Of a DNA stretch of 64,000 nucleotides, positions 8,380-17,817 are shown piece after piece. Made by a program: the position numbers and the translations under genes. The notes beneath the pieces are model-generated. The model saw only the letters and a program-made list of their open reading frames with translations, searched no databases and was not told the DNA's origin. Position 1 is the stretch's first letter; every line of letters starts with the position of its first letter. The DNA comes from Pygmaiobacter massiliensis. Its GTDB lineage: Bacteria; Bacillota; Clostridia; Oscillospirales; Ruminococcaceae. The stretch is taken from contig JALFTI010000019.1 of assembly GCA_022778585.1 (NCBI GenBank), forward strand, positions 1-64,000. The letters are read 5' to 3'.

Positions 8380-9306
8380 TTATACCAAGCCCAGCTGTAT
8401 TAGCAAAAGGCCCCAAAGCGGAATAGTTAACATGGAAAGTGCTGTGGTTAACACCACTATTTTTGCGGCGAAATGCTCGCCCATATTATATTGCGTAGCA
8501 AGAATAGAGGTGGTTGCACCGGCAGGCATTCCAGCCAAAACAACCGAAACACCGGTAACAACAGGCGGCATATGCGCCAGCACACACACTGCTAATGTAA
8601 CGACCGGAATACCGCCCAACCGCAAAGCCGAAAACCACACTGTTGTTTTGGAAAAAAGCTGCCGAAACGGCACTTCTGTTAAAATAGCCCCTACAACAAA
8701 CATGGATAGCGCTGTAGTACAGTCACTGACCCGCTTGAGGCTTTGTTCCAACACCACGGGGAGCGGCGGGCGAAAGGCCATTAAAAGAATGCCAATGTAC
8801 ACTGCAATCATACACGGATGGCTCAACGCTTTTTTCCAATTTCTCTTTTTGCCTTTTTCCGTTTGAAAATACCCAACCCCCACCGACCACATAAACAGCC
8901 GCTGCGGAATAATGTAAATGGCCGCATAGATCATGCCAATCGGCCCAAAAATCCCTTCTGCAATTACATTGCCCATAAAGCCAGCATTCGAAACTACGGT
9001 ACTGAACTGTAAAACCCGTCGTTCGTCATGAGGAAGCCTTCGGTAAAGGATTGCAGACAAAAATACCGAAGCCACCTCTGTTACAAAACCAACCAACAAT
9101 ACCGCTCCAAATGCCTGAGCCACACTGGGATCTTTCAAAGAGCAAAAGGCATAGATAATATTACATGGCAGCACAATTTGTATAATTAAATCGCTGAGAA
9201 ATTTTTTGGCCTGCACAGTAATCAGACCCCGCTTTTTCAGTACGGCCCCCAATGCAATCAAAAAGAACATAATAACCTGCATTTGAAGCATATCCTGAAT
9301 CTTCAA
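8380..9306 (-). CDS. AEC-family (auxin efflux carrier-like) transporter
   Basis: The 308-residue inner-membrane protein has about ten hydrophobic segments and family features of AEC permeases: GAVLKKRGLI near the N-terminus, NAGFMGNVIAEGIFG in the middle and PAGATTSILATQYN near the end. Bacterial AEC proteins export small organic acids or related solutes (malate/malonate-type carriers are known), but the substrate here cannot be told. The start is TTG at 9306, seven to eight nt after AAGGAGGG. The next in-frame ATG is inside the first membrane segment. It follows the U32 peptidase gene by about 50 bp on the same strand, so the two may be co-transcribed. Confidence 0.85.
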   Translation of the reverse strand: MKIQDMLQMQVIMFFLIALGAVLKKRGLITVQAKKFLSDLIIQIVLPCNIIYAFCSLKDPSVAQAFGAVLLVGFVTEVASVFLSAILYRRLPHDERRVLQFSTVVSNAGFMGNVIAEGIFGPIGMIYAAIYIIPQRLFMWSVGVGYFQTEKGKKRNWKKALSHPCMIAVYIGILLMAFRPPLPVVLEQSLKRVSDCTTALSMFVVGAILTEVPFRQLFSKTTVWFSALRLGGIPVVTLAVCVLAHMPPVVTGVSVVLAGMPAGATTSILATQYNMGEHFAAKIVVLTTALSMLTIPLWGLLLIQLGLV

Positions 9307-9357
9307 AAAGGTCCCTCCTTATGCCTTATTCTCTATTTGGAATAAACATGCCTGCTT

Positions 9358-10575
9358 TTACAATTTTCGGCGCAGAATGGACATGGGGGGCAGCGGCCGC
9401 GGAACTGGCAGATAAAACGGCATCATTGGGTGGGATGTCGCTTCAATTTTTTCTCCCTGTGCGTTCTCAATCCAATCCGGCACAAATAAAAAGGTGTCGC
9501 CATTTGGCAGCAGTGCTTCCAGCTCTTGACCTACAAAAAAGCGTCCGCGCTGGGTGCAATATGCCACCTGTTCTTTACATTCTTCCACCACTGCCACAAC
9601 CTCCCATTCGCGGATATACCCTCCTGAACGAGTGTTTTGCCGCGCATGCTCGGGGCCAAAATAAAACCCCGGCGAATAGGGCCGATGGCTGGATTTTTGC
9701 AATTCGTCCAAGGTTTGCTCCGGGCAGTTATAATGGGTCGGGTCTGAAAGCACAGCGTCCAGCGCCCGCCGGTATGCCGCCGCCAGGCTGGCCACATAAT
9801 AAAAGCTTTTAGCCCGCCCTTCTACCTTCAGGCTGGTGACCCCGGCCGCCAAAATCAAATCCAAAAATGGGGCTGTGCAAAGGTCATTTGCATTTAAAAT
9901 ATAGGTACCCCCTTCCTCCTCGGCAATAGAATAATATTCTCCGGGGTGCTTTTCTTCCAGCAGGGCATACTTCCACCGGCAGGGCTGGGCACATTCCCCT
10001 CTATTGCCATCCCTGCTCGTCAAATACTGGGAAAGCAAGCACCGGCCGGAAATGCTGACACACATTGCCCCATGAACAAATGCTTCCAATTCCAGCTGTT
10101 TGGGGGTATTCTGCCGAATCTGCGCAATCTGTTCCAGAGAAAGTTCCCTTGCCAGTACTACGCGGCTTGCCCCCATTTCCCACGCGGCAGTAGCCGCCGC
10201 ATAGTTCATAATTCCCACCTGGGTGGACAGGTGAATTGCCACTTCCGGACACAGTTTTTTGCACAGCGTCATAACTCCCAGGTCGGTCACAATAAAGGCA
10301 TCCAGACCAGCCTGCCGCACAGCGCGCAAAAAATCCGGAAGCTGTGCAATTTCATCGTTGGTAGGAACGGTATTCAAGGTCAGATAAATTCGTTTTCCCT
10401 GGCTGTGCACCAGCGCCGCTGCTTCGGCTAAGGCATCGGGTGTAAAATTTTTGGGGGCACTGCGCATACCAAAGCGATCTGCCCCCAGGTAAACGGCATC
10501 CGCACCATATGCCAGCGCAAAAGCCAGGCGTTCGGCGTCCCCTGCCGGCATTAAAAGTTCGGGTAATTGTTCCAT
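9358..10575 (-). CDS. U32-family peptidase-like protein (tRNA hydroxylation TrhP-type)
   Basis: The 405-residue protein begins MEQLPELLMPAGDAERL, with the family opening LLMPAGD followed by YGADAVYLGADRFGMRS. It has the conserved segment AFVHGAMCVSISGRCLLSQY with cysteines, and the Cys-rich CAQPCRWKY. U32 proteins were first called collagenases. Several members are now known to act in prephenate-dependent tRNA uridine hydroxylation (TrhP) or rRNA hydroxylation (RlhA), with cysteines binding an Fe-S cluster. The ATG at 10575 has GAGAGGA 8 nt upstream; the longer frame upstream has no site. Which RNA it acts on cannot be decided from sequence alone. Confidence 0.85.
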   Translation of the reverse strand: MEQLPELLMPAGDAERLAFALAYGADAVYLGADRFGMRSAPKNFTPDALAEAAALVHSQGKRIYLTLNTVPTNDEIAQLPDFLRAVRQAGLDAFIVTDLGVMTLCKKLCPEVAIHLSTQVGIMNYAAATAAWEMGASRVVLARELSLEQIAQIRQNTPKQLELEAFVHGAMCVSISGRCLLSQYLTSRDGNRGECAQPCRWKYALLEEKHPGEYYSIAEEEGGTYILNANDLCTAPFLDLILAAGVTSLKVEGRAKSFYYVASLAAAYRRALDAVLSDPTHYNCPEQTLDELQKSSHRPYSPGFYFGPEHARQNTRSGGYIREWEVVAVVEECKEQVAYCTQRGRFFVGQELEALLPNGDTFLFVPDWIENAQGEKIEATSHPMMPFYLPVPRPLPPMSILRRKL

Positions 10576-10727
10576 TTTTCTTGTCCTCTCTGCAAACGCA
10601 AACATGCTTTCAAATGCCAAATGCTATATGCGTTTTTTATACCAATATTTTTAGTGTAACAGGAACCGCTGCAATTTTGCAAAAAGACGGGTTTCTCCTG
10701 TTAGTAATCTTCAACCCTTGTACCTAT

Positions 10728-10764
10728 AAAGCCTGCTGCGCCGTTTATGGGCACAGCAGGCTTT
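10728..10764 (-). terminator. Hairpin after mltG
   Basis: An 11-bp stem (AAAGCCTGCTG with its complement CAGCAGGCTTT) lies 31 nt beyond the mltG stop. There is no long T run on either strand, so it may be a weak terminator or an RNA-stabilising stem. Confidence 0.45.
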
Positions 10765-10795
10765 GTGGTAAATAAAAGCGCTTTACATTTTTTCT

Positions 10796-11908
10796 TTACA
10801 GAGAAGCATTTACCTTCCATGCTGTATCCACATTGGCGTTGTGTTCCTCTATGGTAGCGCCATAATAATACTTGCCGGTCAGGTCAGTCACAAAGAAATA
10901 GCAGGGGGAAGAGCCGTTTTCGCTGACCAAATCCTGGTTGGGCTGGGCCAGTGCCTGGATTGCCGCAAGACCCGGATTTGAAATAGGGCCAGCAGGAAGG
11001 CCTTCTACCTGATAGGTATCATAGGCCGCATAAATATTTGCCGGAATTTTATCCCAGCCGCCATAATAAGGAGCTACCCAGTTATACAGGTAATTGTTAT
11101 CTTCCGGGTTTTGCACATGGCTGCTGGCGTTGCTTTCCAGTCGCGGGTAGGGAGAGCCTTCGGCCAGACGGTTCAAAAACACCTGCGCTACATTGGCATC
11201 TTCGGCGTTTCCGGCTTCTTCCTGTACAAAGGAAGCCAGAATGATGGCGTCGTTCAACGAAAGCCCCTTTTCTTCCAGCTGCTGACGAAGGGTTTGGTCT
11301 ACCTTGTTTTCAAATTCCGAATAGAAGGTACAAACCAGATTGTAAACATCATCATCCTGGAAAAATTCGTAAGTATCCGGGAAAAGATACCCTTCGCATT
11401 TCATAAATCGGTCGCTGTTTTCCGGAATCTCGCTCCAGAAACTATACTGCGAGAAATCGCTGCCATCCACACCGTTGGCGCAGTCCAAAAATTCCTGTGC
11501 CGTACAAAGTCCGGCTTCCTCCATCTTCTGTGCAATTCCAAGCGCCGTCGTTCCTTCCGGGAAGGTCAACCGCACCACATCGGTACGCTGAGAAGGTGTT
11601 TGCAGCAGCTGTACAATCTGCGCAAAGCTCATTCCTTCGGCCAGCTCAAACTCTCCATACTGCAAGCTGGGGCCTGCACCGGTCTGGCGCAGGTACAACT
11701 TAAAGCAAAGTGCTGAATCAATAATTCCTTCCTGCTGCAGCTTTTCGGCAATGGCATTAGGGGTTTGCCCCTGCTCTACCGTAAAGGTTACCGCCTGGCC
11801 CGGCGTCGCTTTTCCTTCCACCTGGGAGGAGTAATAAAAACCGAACCCTGCCACTGCAATTACACAAACCGCAACCAGGCAGCCCAACGCAACTAAAAAT
11901 TTTTTCAT
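10796..11908 (-). CDS. mltG: Endolytic murein transglycosylase MltG
   Basis: The 370-residue YceG-like protein cleaves nascent peptidoglycan glycan strands at the outer face of the membrane. It has one N-terminal membrane anchor (about 6-28), a LysM-like segment (VEQGQTPNAIAEKLQQEGII), then the catalytic domain with EGYLFPDTYEF and ILASFVQEEAGN leading to VFLNRL. In E. coli MltG the corresponding motif is ASIVEKET, whose first Glu is catalytic. Here that position reads Gln and the next two are Glu. The C-terminal PAGPISNPGLAAIQA is typical. It follows the DJ-1 gene by 41 bp, probably in one transcript. Confidence 0.9.
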   Translation of the reverse strand: MKKFLVALGCLVAVCVIAVAGFGFYYSSQVEGKATPGQAVTFTVEQGQTPNAIAEKLQQEGIIDSALCFKLYLRQTGAGPSLQYGEFELAEGMSFAQIVQLLQTPSQRTDVVRLTFPEGTTALGIAQKMEEAGLCTAQEFLDCANGVDGSDFSQYSFWSEIPENSDRFMKCEGYLFPDTYEFFQDDDVYNLVCTFYSEFENKVDQTLRQQLEEKGLSLNDAIILASFVQEEAGNAEDANVAQVFLNRLAEGSPYPRLESNASSHVQNPEDNNYLYNWVAPYYGGWDKIPANIYAAYDTYQVEGLPAGPISNPGLAAIQALAQPNQDLVSENGSSPCYFFVTDLTGKYYYGATIEEHNANVDTAWKVNASL

Positions 11909-11949
11909 TTTGTTTTCCTTTCCTGTCCTGGGGGATATTATGCCCCGGT

Positions 11950-12495
11950 TTACCAGTTGGGGTAGATCATCTCTTTAACTTTGTCAGCTGCCTCGGCTCC
12001 GGCTAACTGACGCACCAGCTCCAAACCAAACAGTACAGCACAGCCCGCTGCCCTGCCCGTAATAATTTTTCCGTCCACCTCTACCGGCTGCCCAGTATAG
12101 GTTCCATGCTCCATGTGCTGATGCATAGTGGGGTACATGGTGGCCTTCTTGCCATCCAGCAAGCCGGCTTCATCCAACACCCAGGGAGCAGCGCAGATAG
12201 CCGCAGCATACAATTCCCGCTGGCACACCTGTTCCAAGGCCGCTTTTACAACCGGCGACCGGCGCAGGTGGTTGGTGCCCGGCATACCGCCGGGCAGTAC
12301 TACCATCTGCGCGTCTTCTGGCAGTACAAAATTTTCATCGGTGCAGTCTGCCTGTACCTTAACACCGCTGCTGCTTGCCGGCATTTTTGTTCCAACACCC
12401 ACCGTAGTAACCGGAATACCGGCTCTGGTAAGCATGTCATAAGGGGCCATCGCTTCCACGATTTCAAACCCGTCAGCCAAAAACAGATAGACCAT
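11950..12495 (-). CDS. DJ-1/PfpI-family protein
   Basis: The 181-residue protein begins MVYLFLADGFEIVEAMAPYD, the usual DJ-1/YajL/ThiJ opening with the conserved Glu in GFEIVEA. The nucleophile elbow is AAAICAAPWVL with the reactive Cys, followed by GKKATMYPTM and a final GLELVRQLAG. Members act as chaperones, glyoxalase/deglycase-type enzymes or redox sensors, and the role here is not resolved. The ATG at 12495 has GGGAGGAGA upstream, so the longer N-terminal extension to 12543 is unlikely. It is likely co-transcribed with mltG. Confidence 0.88.
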   Translation of the reverse strand: MVYLFLADGFEIVEAMAPYDMLTRAGIPVTTVGVGTKMPASSSGVKVQADCTDENFVLPEDAQMVVLPGGMPGTNHLRRSPVVKAALEQVCQRELYAAAICAAPWVLDEAGLLDGKKATMYPTMHQHMEHGTYTGQPVEVDGKIITGRAAGCAVLFGLELVRQLAGAEAADKVKEMIYPNW

Positions 12496-12554
12496 AATAT
12501 CTCCTCCCTGCCAGTTGTGCAGATTGCTTCTATTTCTTTCCACTCAAAACGAGT

Positions 12555-12602
12555 AAAGCGCTTGCTTTTCTACAGTTATCGCAAGCATGAAAAGCAAGCT
12601 TT
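12555..12602 (-). terminator. Hairpin between the GNAT and DJ-1 genes
   Basis: Inverted repeat with arms AAAGCGCTTGCTTTTC and GAAAAGCAAGCTTT, starting 2 nt after the GNAT stop. The T-run on the minus strand is poor (CTTTACTCGTTTT), so termination may be partial. Confidence 0.45.
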
Positions 12603-12603
12603 A

Positions 12604-13443
12604 TCAGTCTCCCATCAGGCCCATATAAGGGTCCTGAAGAGTGTGCTCACCGCACAGCCAGCAAAGCTGGCCATAGGGCTGTTCCGCACCTTCGCCCAAA
12701 AAAACAGAACCATAGCGGGGCAAATAAATTTTTGCCTGCCGTGCTCCGGTGTGCTGGCGGCATGCTTCTAATATGCGGTTTGCTGCCCGGTCATCACGAG
12801 CAGCTAGTTCTGCAAAGGTCAAAAGGTCCCCTTTTTGGAAAAACACCCCATAGCCATCTTCGGTTTCCACTGTAGTTGCCCCTGCAGTATACAGGCTTTG
12901 CAACATGGCTGCGTGGTTTTTTTCGGCAAAGCAAACCACCTCTTCGCCCAAAAATCTCGCACGCAGCTGGCGCAGACGCAGCGCGGTAACGGAATCAAAT
13001 TCCGCCTGCGCCCACAGGTTCAATGCAATGGGCTTGTCCAGCTGGCGGTGATAAAACAGGGTTTTATAACCGTAACGGGCATAATAATCAAATAAACTGC
13101 GTTCGGCCGGAACCAGTACCGCAAAATCCATTCCTGCCTGGGCCTCTTTCTGGTGCAGATAGCGCAGCAGAGTATCCATTACCTTTCGGCCGCGAAAGTC
13201 CTTGCGGGTATTTACCCCATAAAGGTATACCCCTTTATACCGCCCCAAAGTGACCGGAATGGCACAAATGGAAGCAATAGCCTGGCCATTCTCCCGAGCC
13301 AAAACAGTATGTTCCAACCCGGCAAACTGGTCAAACACAAAATTGGTAAAAGCAGAATCGTCCCCGAAGGCGTCCTGCCAGTTTTGGACAAGCGCCTGCT
13401 TATCGGCAGGCGTTGCTGTGGCACATTCCAACAAATCACTCAT
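12604..13443 (-). CDS. GNAT-family N-acetyltransferase
   Basis: The 279-residue protein has an N-terminal GNAT domain: beta strand HTVLARENGQAIASICAIPV, then acetyl-CoA loop GVNTRKDFRGRKVMDTLLRY with the R-x-x-G-x motif, then FAVLVPAERSLFDYYARYGY, the usual end of motif A/B. The second half (about 150-279) resembles the degenerate second GNAT lobe seen in Eis-like proteins. The acceptor is unknown. ATG 13443 has AGGAAGAG upstream. It lies 106 bp after tmk on the same strand and may be read from the pcrA-thyX-tmk transcript. Confidence 0.8.
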   Translation of the reverse strand: MSDLLECATATPADKQALVQNWQDAFGDDSAFTNFVFDQFAGLEHTVLARENGQAIASICAIPVTLGRYKGVYLYGVNTRKDFRGRKVMDTLLRYLHQKEAQAGMDFAVLVPAERSLFDYYARYGYKTLFYHRQLDKPIALNLWAQAEFDSVTALRLRQLRARFLGEEVVCFAEKNHAAMLQSLYTAGATTVETEDGYGVFFQKGDLLTFAELAARDDRAANRILEACRQHTGARQAKIYLPRYGSVFLGEGAEQPYGQLCWLCGEHTLQDPYMGLMGD

Positions 13444-13549
13444 CTCTCTTCCTATTAGAACATGTATAAGACGCGGCAGCTTTGCCCCACATCTTTTTGC
13501 ATACGCTTTGCCATTTTTATTTTATGGCAAAACAGGGGCTTTTTTCTTT

Positions 13550-14203
13550 TTATTCCACTGCCTTGAAAACCATTTGGGCAATCTGTTCCACCGGCAGTAA
13601 ATCGCCTTGCCTGGTACAGTCCAAACGAACCCAGCCTAATTTTTCAGCACAGTAGCAGGCAGCCTGGTGGCTGTGCTCCAGGTAGGATAAATCCCTTTCA
13701 TGAATGTCCTTTTTGTTCTCGTCGCCATGATACCGTTCGGCCAAAAGCCGCTGACTTACCTTGAGCGGTAATTCCAGAAATACAACCCGATCCGGAGCAG
13801 GAATTCCAATGCGGCGGTATTCCAGGTCAAACAGCCAATCCAGGTATTCGTCCCATTGCTCTTTGGGCAATTTAGAGCATTGATGTACCGCATTGGAAGT
13901 TGTATATCGGTCAGCCACCACGGTACCGCCGTTTTGGTAAAAATTCTGCCACTGCTGTTTATAACTGGCATACCGGTCCACCGCATAGAAGGTAGAAGCG
14001 GCATAGGCATTCACATCATCCGGGCGCTGCCCAAAAGCCCCGGCCAAATACATCTTTACCAGCGCCGAAGATTCCGAATCATAATTGGGAAAGCTGACAG
14101 AAAGCACTTGGCGCCCTTCTTTCGCCAGCGCTTTTGTCAAAAGCGCTGCCTGTGTGGCCTTTCCTGCACCGTCCAAACCTTCTATTACAATCAGTCTTCC
14201 CAT
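13550..14203 (-). CDS. tmk: Thymidylate (dTMP) kinase
   Basis: The 217-residue P-loop kinase makes dTDP from dTMP. It has the N-terminal P-loop IEGLDGAGKATQ, the substrate motif FPNYDSESS, the DRY/DRYTTSN segment (VVADRYTTSN) and the specificity region FLELPLKVSQRLL. The residue after the P-loop Lys is Ala where most P-loop kinases have Ser or Thr; I recall the same GKATQ form in other clostridial dTMP kinases. Only 1 nt separates its ATG from the thyX stop, with the ribosome binding site inside thyX. The pair therefore supplies dTMP and then phosphorylates it. Confidence 0.9.
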   Translation of the reverse strand: MGRLIVIEGLDGAGKATQAALLTKALAKEGRQVLSVSFPNYDSESSALVKMYLAGAFGQRPDDVNAYAASTFYAVDRYASYKQQWQNFYQNGGTVVADRYTTSNAVHQCSKLPKEQWDEYLDWLFDLEYRRIGIPAPDRVVFLELPLKVSQRLLAERYHGDENKKDIHERDLSYLEHSHQAACYCAEKLGWVRLDCTRQGDLLPVEQIAQMVFKAVE

Positions 14204-14204
14204 T

Positions 14205-14978
14205 TTATCCTTCCTGCCCCTTCAGTTTTGCATATTTTTCCCGCATTTGGGCCGCCTGGCCGCAGCTCATACGCCCTTCCGGGCAGGGACCATGGCAGCA
14301 GGCAGGGCCCGCTGTTTCAAACAGAGCGGGGCTTACCCTGTAAACCAACCGGAACATCTCTTCGGCCAAAGCACGAATCTCCCACTGGGCCCTGTTGCAG
14401 CACCGATGCGCAAAAAAATTGTGTAAACTGCGCGCATTCATCGTTACTACCATTTTGGTATCGCAAGCATTCGGCAGCACAAAGCGTGCATCTTCAATTG
14501 CCATTTTTTCTGCCTTGCGGGCAGCAGCCTTTTCACTCTCGCCAGCCTGTACAAGATTCTTATAATGTTTTTCCTTCAAAATCTCGGTCAATTTTTCATA
14601 GGCTTTTGCCTGGCTTTCCATCATCTCTTCATAAGCGGCCACCGCCTGCGGGTCTGCGGCAATTTCCGGCGGGGTCACATACTCAAACTGCTCCAGCTTT
14701 ACATAGCGTTGGCTCTGCACACTGTAGCTGGCAATACGGTGGCGGGTAATCTGAGCCAACAGGCTGCGAGACACGCCCTCTATTGCAAAAGTAAAACTCG
14801 CATGCTCGGTGGGACTTTCGTGCCCCATACCAGCCAACATCCGAACAAAATCCGCTGCCTTTTCATCGGTCAGCCCCTCCATCAGCTCGTCCACCCCAAC
14901 GGGAGAATAGCAAAGCTTTGCGGCAGCGGCAACCACCCGCTCCGGGTTTGGGGTATGAGCAATCAGCTGTACTTTCAT
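14205..14978 (-). CDS. thyX: Flavin-dependent thymidylate synthase ThyX
   Basis: The 257-residue enzyme converts dUMP to dTMP using methylenetetrahydrofolate, FAD and NADPH. The ThyX signature [14 protein letters not shown] is complete, preceded by [16 protein letters not shown]. The later segment [20 protein letters not shown] carries the substrate-binding arginines. The C-terminus has extra cysteines ([13 protein letters not shown]), perhaps a metal site. It sits between pcrA (33 bp upstream) and tmk (1 bp downstream), forming a dTTP-synthesis unit. No thyA is visible in the window. Confidence 0.94.
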   Translation of the reverse strand: MKVQLIAHTPNPERVVAAAAKLCYSPVGVDELMEGLTDEKAADFVRMLAGMGHESPTEHASFTFAIEGVSRSLLAQITRHRIASYSVQSQRYVKLEQFEYVTPPEIAADPQAVAAYEEMMESQAKAYEKLTEILKEKHYKNLVQAGESEKAAARKAEKMAIEDARFVLPNACDTKMVVTMNARSLHNFFAHRCCNRAQWEIRALAEEMFRLVYRVSPALFETAGPACCHGPCPEGRMSCGQAAQMREKYAKLKGQEG

Positions 14979-15011
14979 ATCGGTTCTCTCCTGTTTTGCA
15001 ATCGTTATTTC

Positions 15012-17537
15012 TTATTTCTCTATCCGTGTAAGCGGGGCATAATTAGCCATTGTCTTTTTTTCGCCCACCTTATCAAACAGAATTTTTACAATGCAGTCGC
15101 CGGCTACCGGGGTCACGCTTAGTACCTTTCCCCGACCGAACACTTTGTGTTGAACCAGGTCTCCAGGCTGAAAAGCAGGCTTTTCCTGGGCTGTTTTTTG
15201 GGGCACAGCCATACCTGCCAGTGCACTGGTCTCAAAAGGAGCAGGCTTTTGCTTGGGGCTGGAGGGACTAAAGGCTGCATATCCGCTGCCGGCAGCATTC
15301 CACCCCGATGGGGTAGCGCCTGTTTTTTTGCCTGCAAAACCATTCTGCTTCCATCCGCCACTTTTTCCGGCAGCACTTTGCTGCCAGCCAGGCGTTTCAA
15401 AGGCATCCTGCTGCGCACCGGGAATTTGGTAACCGCCCCAGCCGCTGTCCCCAGTCTCTTCCAAAAGCTCAGGGTCAATCTCCTGCACAAAACGGGAAGG
15501 CAGATTGCGGTTGGTTTTACCGTACATCATACGGAAATTTGCACTGGACAGATAAAGTTCCTTTTTGGCACGGGTAATCCCCACATAGCACAGCCGACGC
15601 TCCTCTTCCAGGTCTTCCTCATTATAACGGCTGCGCTCGCCGGGAAAAATTCCTTCCTCCATGCCAATCAAAAACACATACGGAAATTCCAGCCCCTTTG
15701 CGGCATGAATGGTCATCATAACCACCGCATCGCTGGACTCGTCGTAGCTGTCGATATCCGAGATAAGGGCCACCTCTTCCAGGTAGCCAAACAAGCTGGC
15801 ATCTTCCCCTTTTTCGTCCGAATAGGTCTTCATGCTGGAAACCAATTGACCTAAGTTTTCCAGCCGCGTCTGGCCTTCTTCCCCCATTGCTTCCAGCATG
15901 GCCTTGTAACCTGTTTTTTCTATAACCAGCTGAACCAAATCTTCCAAGGGGCCTTCCACCGCCTTGAGTAATTCTTCATACAAGCAGTAAAACCGTTCCA
16001 ACGCAGCCGATGCACGGGAAAGCGCAGGATAATTGCGGCATTGCGCCACCACTTCCAGCATACATACCCCAAGCCCGCCTGCTATGGATGCAATATGGTC
16101 GACCGTAGAGAGGCCAATTTTGCGGGCCGGCTCATTGATAATCCGCCGCAGGCGCAAATCATCCTGCGGATTTGCCAAAACAGCCAAATATGCCAGAATA
16201 TCCTTTACCTCTTTGCGGTCAAAAAAGCGTTGGCCACCCACCACCTTATAGGGAATCCCGGCACGGGCAAAATAAGTTTCCACCGGGTTGGACTGAGCAT
16301 TCATGCGATAAAGCACCGCATGGTCCCGCAAATGCGCACCTTTTTTCAGATTCTGGCCAATCACTTCCGTCAGGTGGGCCGCTTCATCCTGTTCATCTTG
16401 TGCCGTATAATAGCTAATCTTCTGTCCGCGGTCATTCTCCGTCCACAAGGTTTTACCTTTACGGCTACGGTTGTTTTGAATCACACAGTTAGCAGCGTCC
16501 AAAATATTTCCGGTAGAGCGGTAATTTTGCTCCAACCGCACAACCTTTGCACCGGGAAAACTTTTTTCAAAGCTAAGGATATTTTCAATGGTAGCGCCTC
16601 GGAACCGGTAAATGCTCTGGTCATCGTCCCCCACCACGCAAATGTTTCCGCTGCCAGCTGCCAATAAACTAACCAACCTAAACTGTGCCACACTGGTATC
16701 CTGGTATTCATCCACCAAAATATAACGGTACCGGTTTTGGCAGTACTCCAGTGCTTCCGGGAACTGTTCAAACAGACGAACGGTTTGATAGATTAAATCA
16801 TCAAAATCAAACGCACCGGCGGCCTGCAGCTGCTTGGCATAAGCTTCATAGGCACTTGCCACAAGCCTTGCGCGCAGGTCTGAAGCCGCCTGTGTCACCT
16901 GCTCAGGGCTTTGCAGTTTGTCTTTAAAGTGGCTAATCGCCGAAAGGCAGGCCCTTGGCGGCAAAAACTTCTCGTCAATGGAAAGCTTTTTATAAACCTC
17001 CTTCATCGCACGCAGCGAATCGTCCGAATCATAAATGGTAAAGCTGCGCGGCCAGCCCAGCCGCTCTGCCTCGCGGCGCAGAATGCGCACACAAGCCGAA
17101 TGGAAAGTAGATGCAGTAATTTCTTCGGCATCGGCCCCCAGCATATCTGCCAAACGACTTTTCAGTTCTCCTGCCGCCTTATTGGTAAAAGTAATCGCCA
17201 AAATATTCCACGGGCGCACGGCATCCACCCGCAGCATTCCAGCAAGGCGGGAAGAAGGCACACCGCCATGGCGAGCCAGGTTTTCAAGCTCTGTCACATC
17301 TTCCTCGGTAGGCGTTCCATAAATCACATCGCTCTGATATGCCTTTCCAAACCGCACTAAATTTGCAATGCGGTTAACCAGTACTGTAGTTTTTCCACTG
17401 CCGGCCCCAGCCAAAATAAGCAGCGGCCCATCCGTGGTAAACGCTGCATCCTGCTGAACCGGATTAAGCCGGCCAAAACTTTGGCGAATAACTTGTTTGC
17501 GCAGCTGCAGAAACTGCGCAGTCAAAGCAGATGCCAT
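15012..17537 (-). CDS. pcrA: ATP-dependent DNA helicase PcrA/UvrD
   Basis: The 841-residue superfamily 1 3'-5' helicase acts in repair and conflict resolution. It starts near LNPVQQDAAF (Q motif), followed by Walker A LAGAGSGKTTVL, TFTNKAA (Ia), VDEYQDT (II), VGDDDQSIYRFRGA (III), LEQNYRST (IV), TIHAAKGLEF (V) and YVGITRAKK (VI). The C-terminus has a long Gly/Ser/Ala-rich linker, then a small fold (FQPGDLVQHKVFGRGKVLSV) like the PcrA Tudor-like RNA polymerase-binding module. I chose ATG 17537 (MASALTAQF); upstream codons lack a site and cross the promoter. It heads the pcrA-thyX-tmk transcript. Confidence 0.94.
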   Translation of the reverse strand: MASALTAQFLQLRKQVIRQSFGRLNPVQQDAAFTTDGPLLILAGAGSGKTTVLVNRIANLVRFGKAYQSDVIYGTPTEEDVTELENLARHGGVPSSRLAGMLRVDAVRPWNILAITFTNKAAGELKSRLADMLGADAEEITASTFHSACVRILRREAERLGWPRSFTIYDSDDSLRAMKEVYKKLSIDEKFLPPRACLSAISHFKDKLQSPEQVTQAASDLRARLVASAYEAYAKQLQAAGAFDFDDLIYQTVRLFEQFPEALEYCQNRYRYILVDEYQDTSVAQFRLVSLLAAGSGNICVVGDDDQSIYRFRGATIENILSFEKSFPGAKVVRLEQNYRSTGNILDAANCVIQNNRSRKGKTLWTENDRGQKISYYTAQDEQDEAAHLTEVIGQNLKKGAHLRDHAVLYRMNAQSNPVETYFARAGIPYKVVGGQRFFDRKEVKDILAYLAVLANPQDDLRLRRIINEPARKIGLSTVDHIASIAGGLGVCMLEVVAQCRNYPALSRASAALERFYCLYEELLKAVEGPLEDLVQLVIEKTGYKAMLEAMGEEGQTRLENLGQLVSSMKTYSDEKGEDASLFGYLEEVALISDIDSYDESSDAVVMMTIHAAKGLEFPYVFLIGMEEGIFPGERSRYNEEDLEEERRLCYVGITRAKKELYLSSANFRMMYGKTNRNLPSRFVQEIDPELLEETGDSGWGGYQIPGAQQDAFETPGWQQSAAGKSGGWKQNGFAGKKTGATPSGWNAAGSGYAAFSPSSPKQKPAPFETSALAGMAVPQKTAQEKPAFQPGDLVQHKVFGRGKVLSVTPVAGDCIVKILFDKVGEKKTMANYAPLTRIEK

Positions 17538-17675
17538 AAAATACAAAATCCTTTCTTTAAAAGCAAATATGCACAAATGCCGGGCAAACAAAGCGCCCGC
17601 AAATGATAATAAAAATTTTTGCGGCTGCAGTACTAGGCAAACTGCGCCCAAACATTTTGTTGAACTTTAGAAAAT

Positions 17676-17703
17676 ATTATACCATACCCTTTTCATTTGT
17701 GAA
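17676..17703 (-). promoter_or_regulatory. Promoter of pcrA
   Basis: On the minus strand, TTCACA, 16 nt, then TATAAT, about 140 nt upstream of the pcrA ATG. The -35 has one mismatch to consensus. This placement puts the upstream codons of the longer frame outside the transcript. Confidence 0.6.
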
Positions 17704-17782
17704 CCCGAATTCCCGCGGAAGATTTTAAGTACCAACCCTTTTGAAAAAATTTTCTGAAATGGTACTCATCAAATGCTTTCAT

Positions 17783-17817
17783 AAAAAATGGGGCTTTTTA
17801 AAAGGCCCCATTTTTTA
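17783..17817 (-). terminator. Terminator of the collagen-like gene
   Basis: Stem AAAAAATGGGGC with its complement and a T-run. On the minus strand it begins inside the TAA stop of the collagen-like gene. The symmetric A/T tails could let it work in both directions. Confidence 0.85.

Noticed and set aside
12106-12771. Plus-strand frame of 221 codons over the DJ-1 and GNAT genes
   Set aside because: Antisense shadow of two well-supported genes; composition is His/Gln-rich and lacks any domain.
13550-14203. Loss of the P-loop Ser/Thr in Tmk as an inactivating change
   Set aside because: GKATQ is, from memory, a common form in clostridial dTMP kinases and the rest of the protein is intact.
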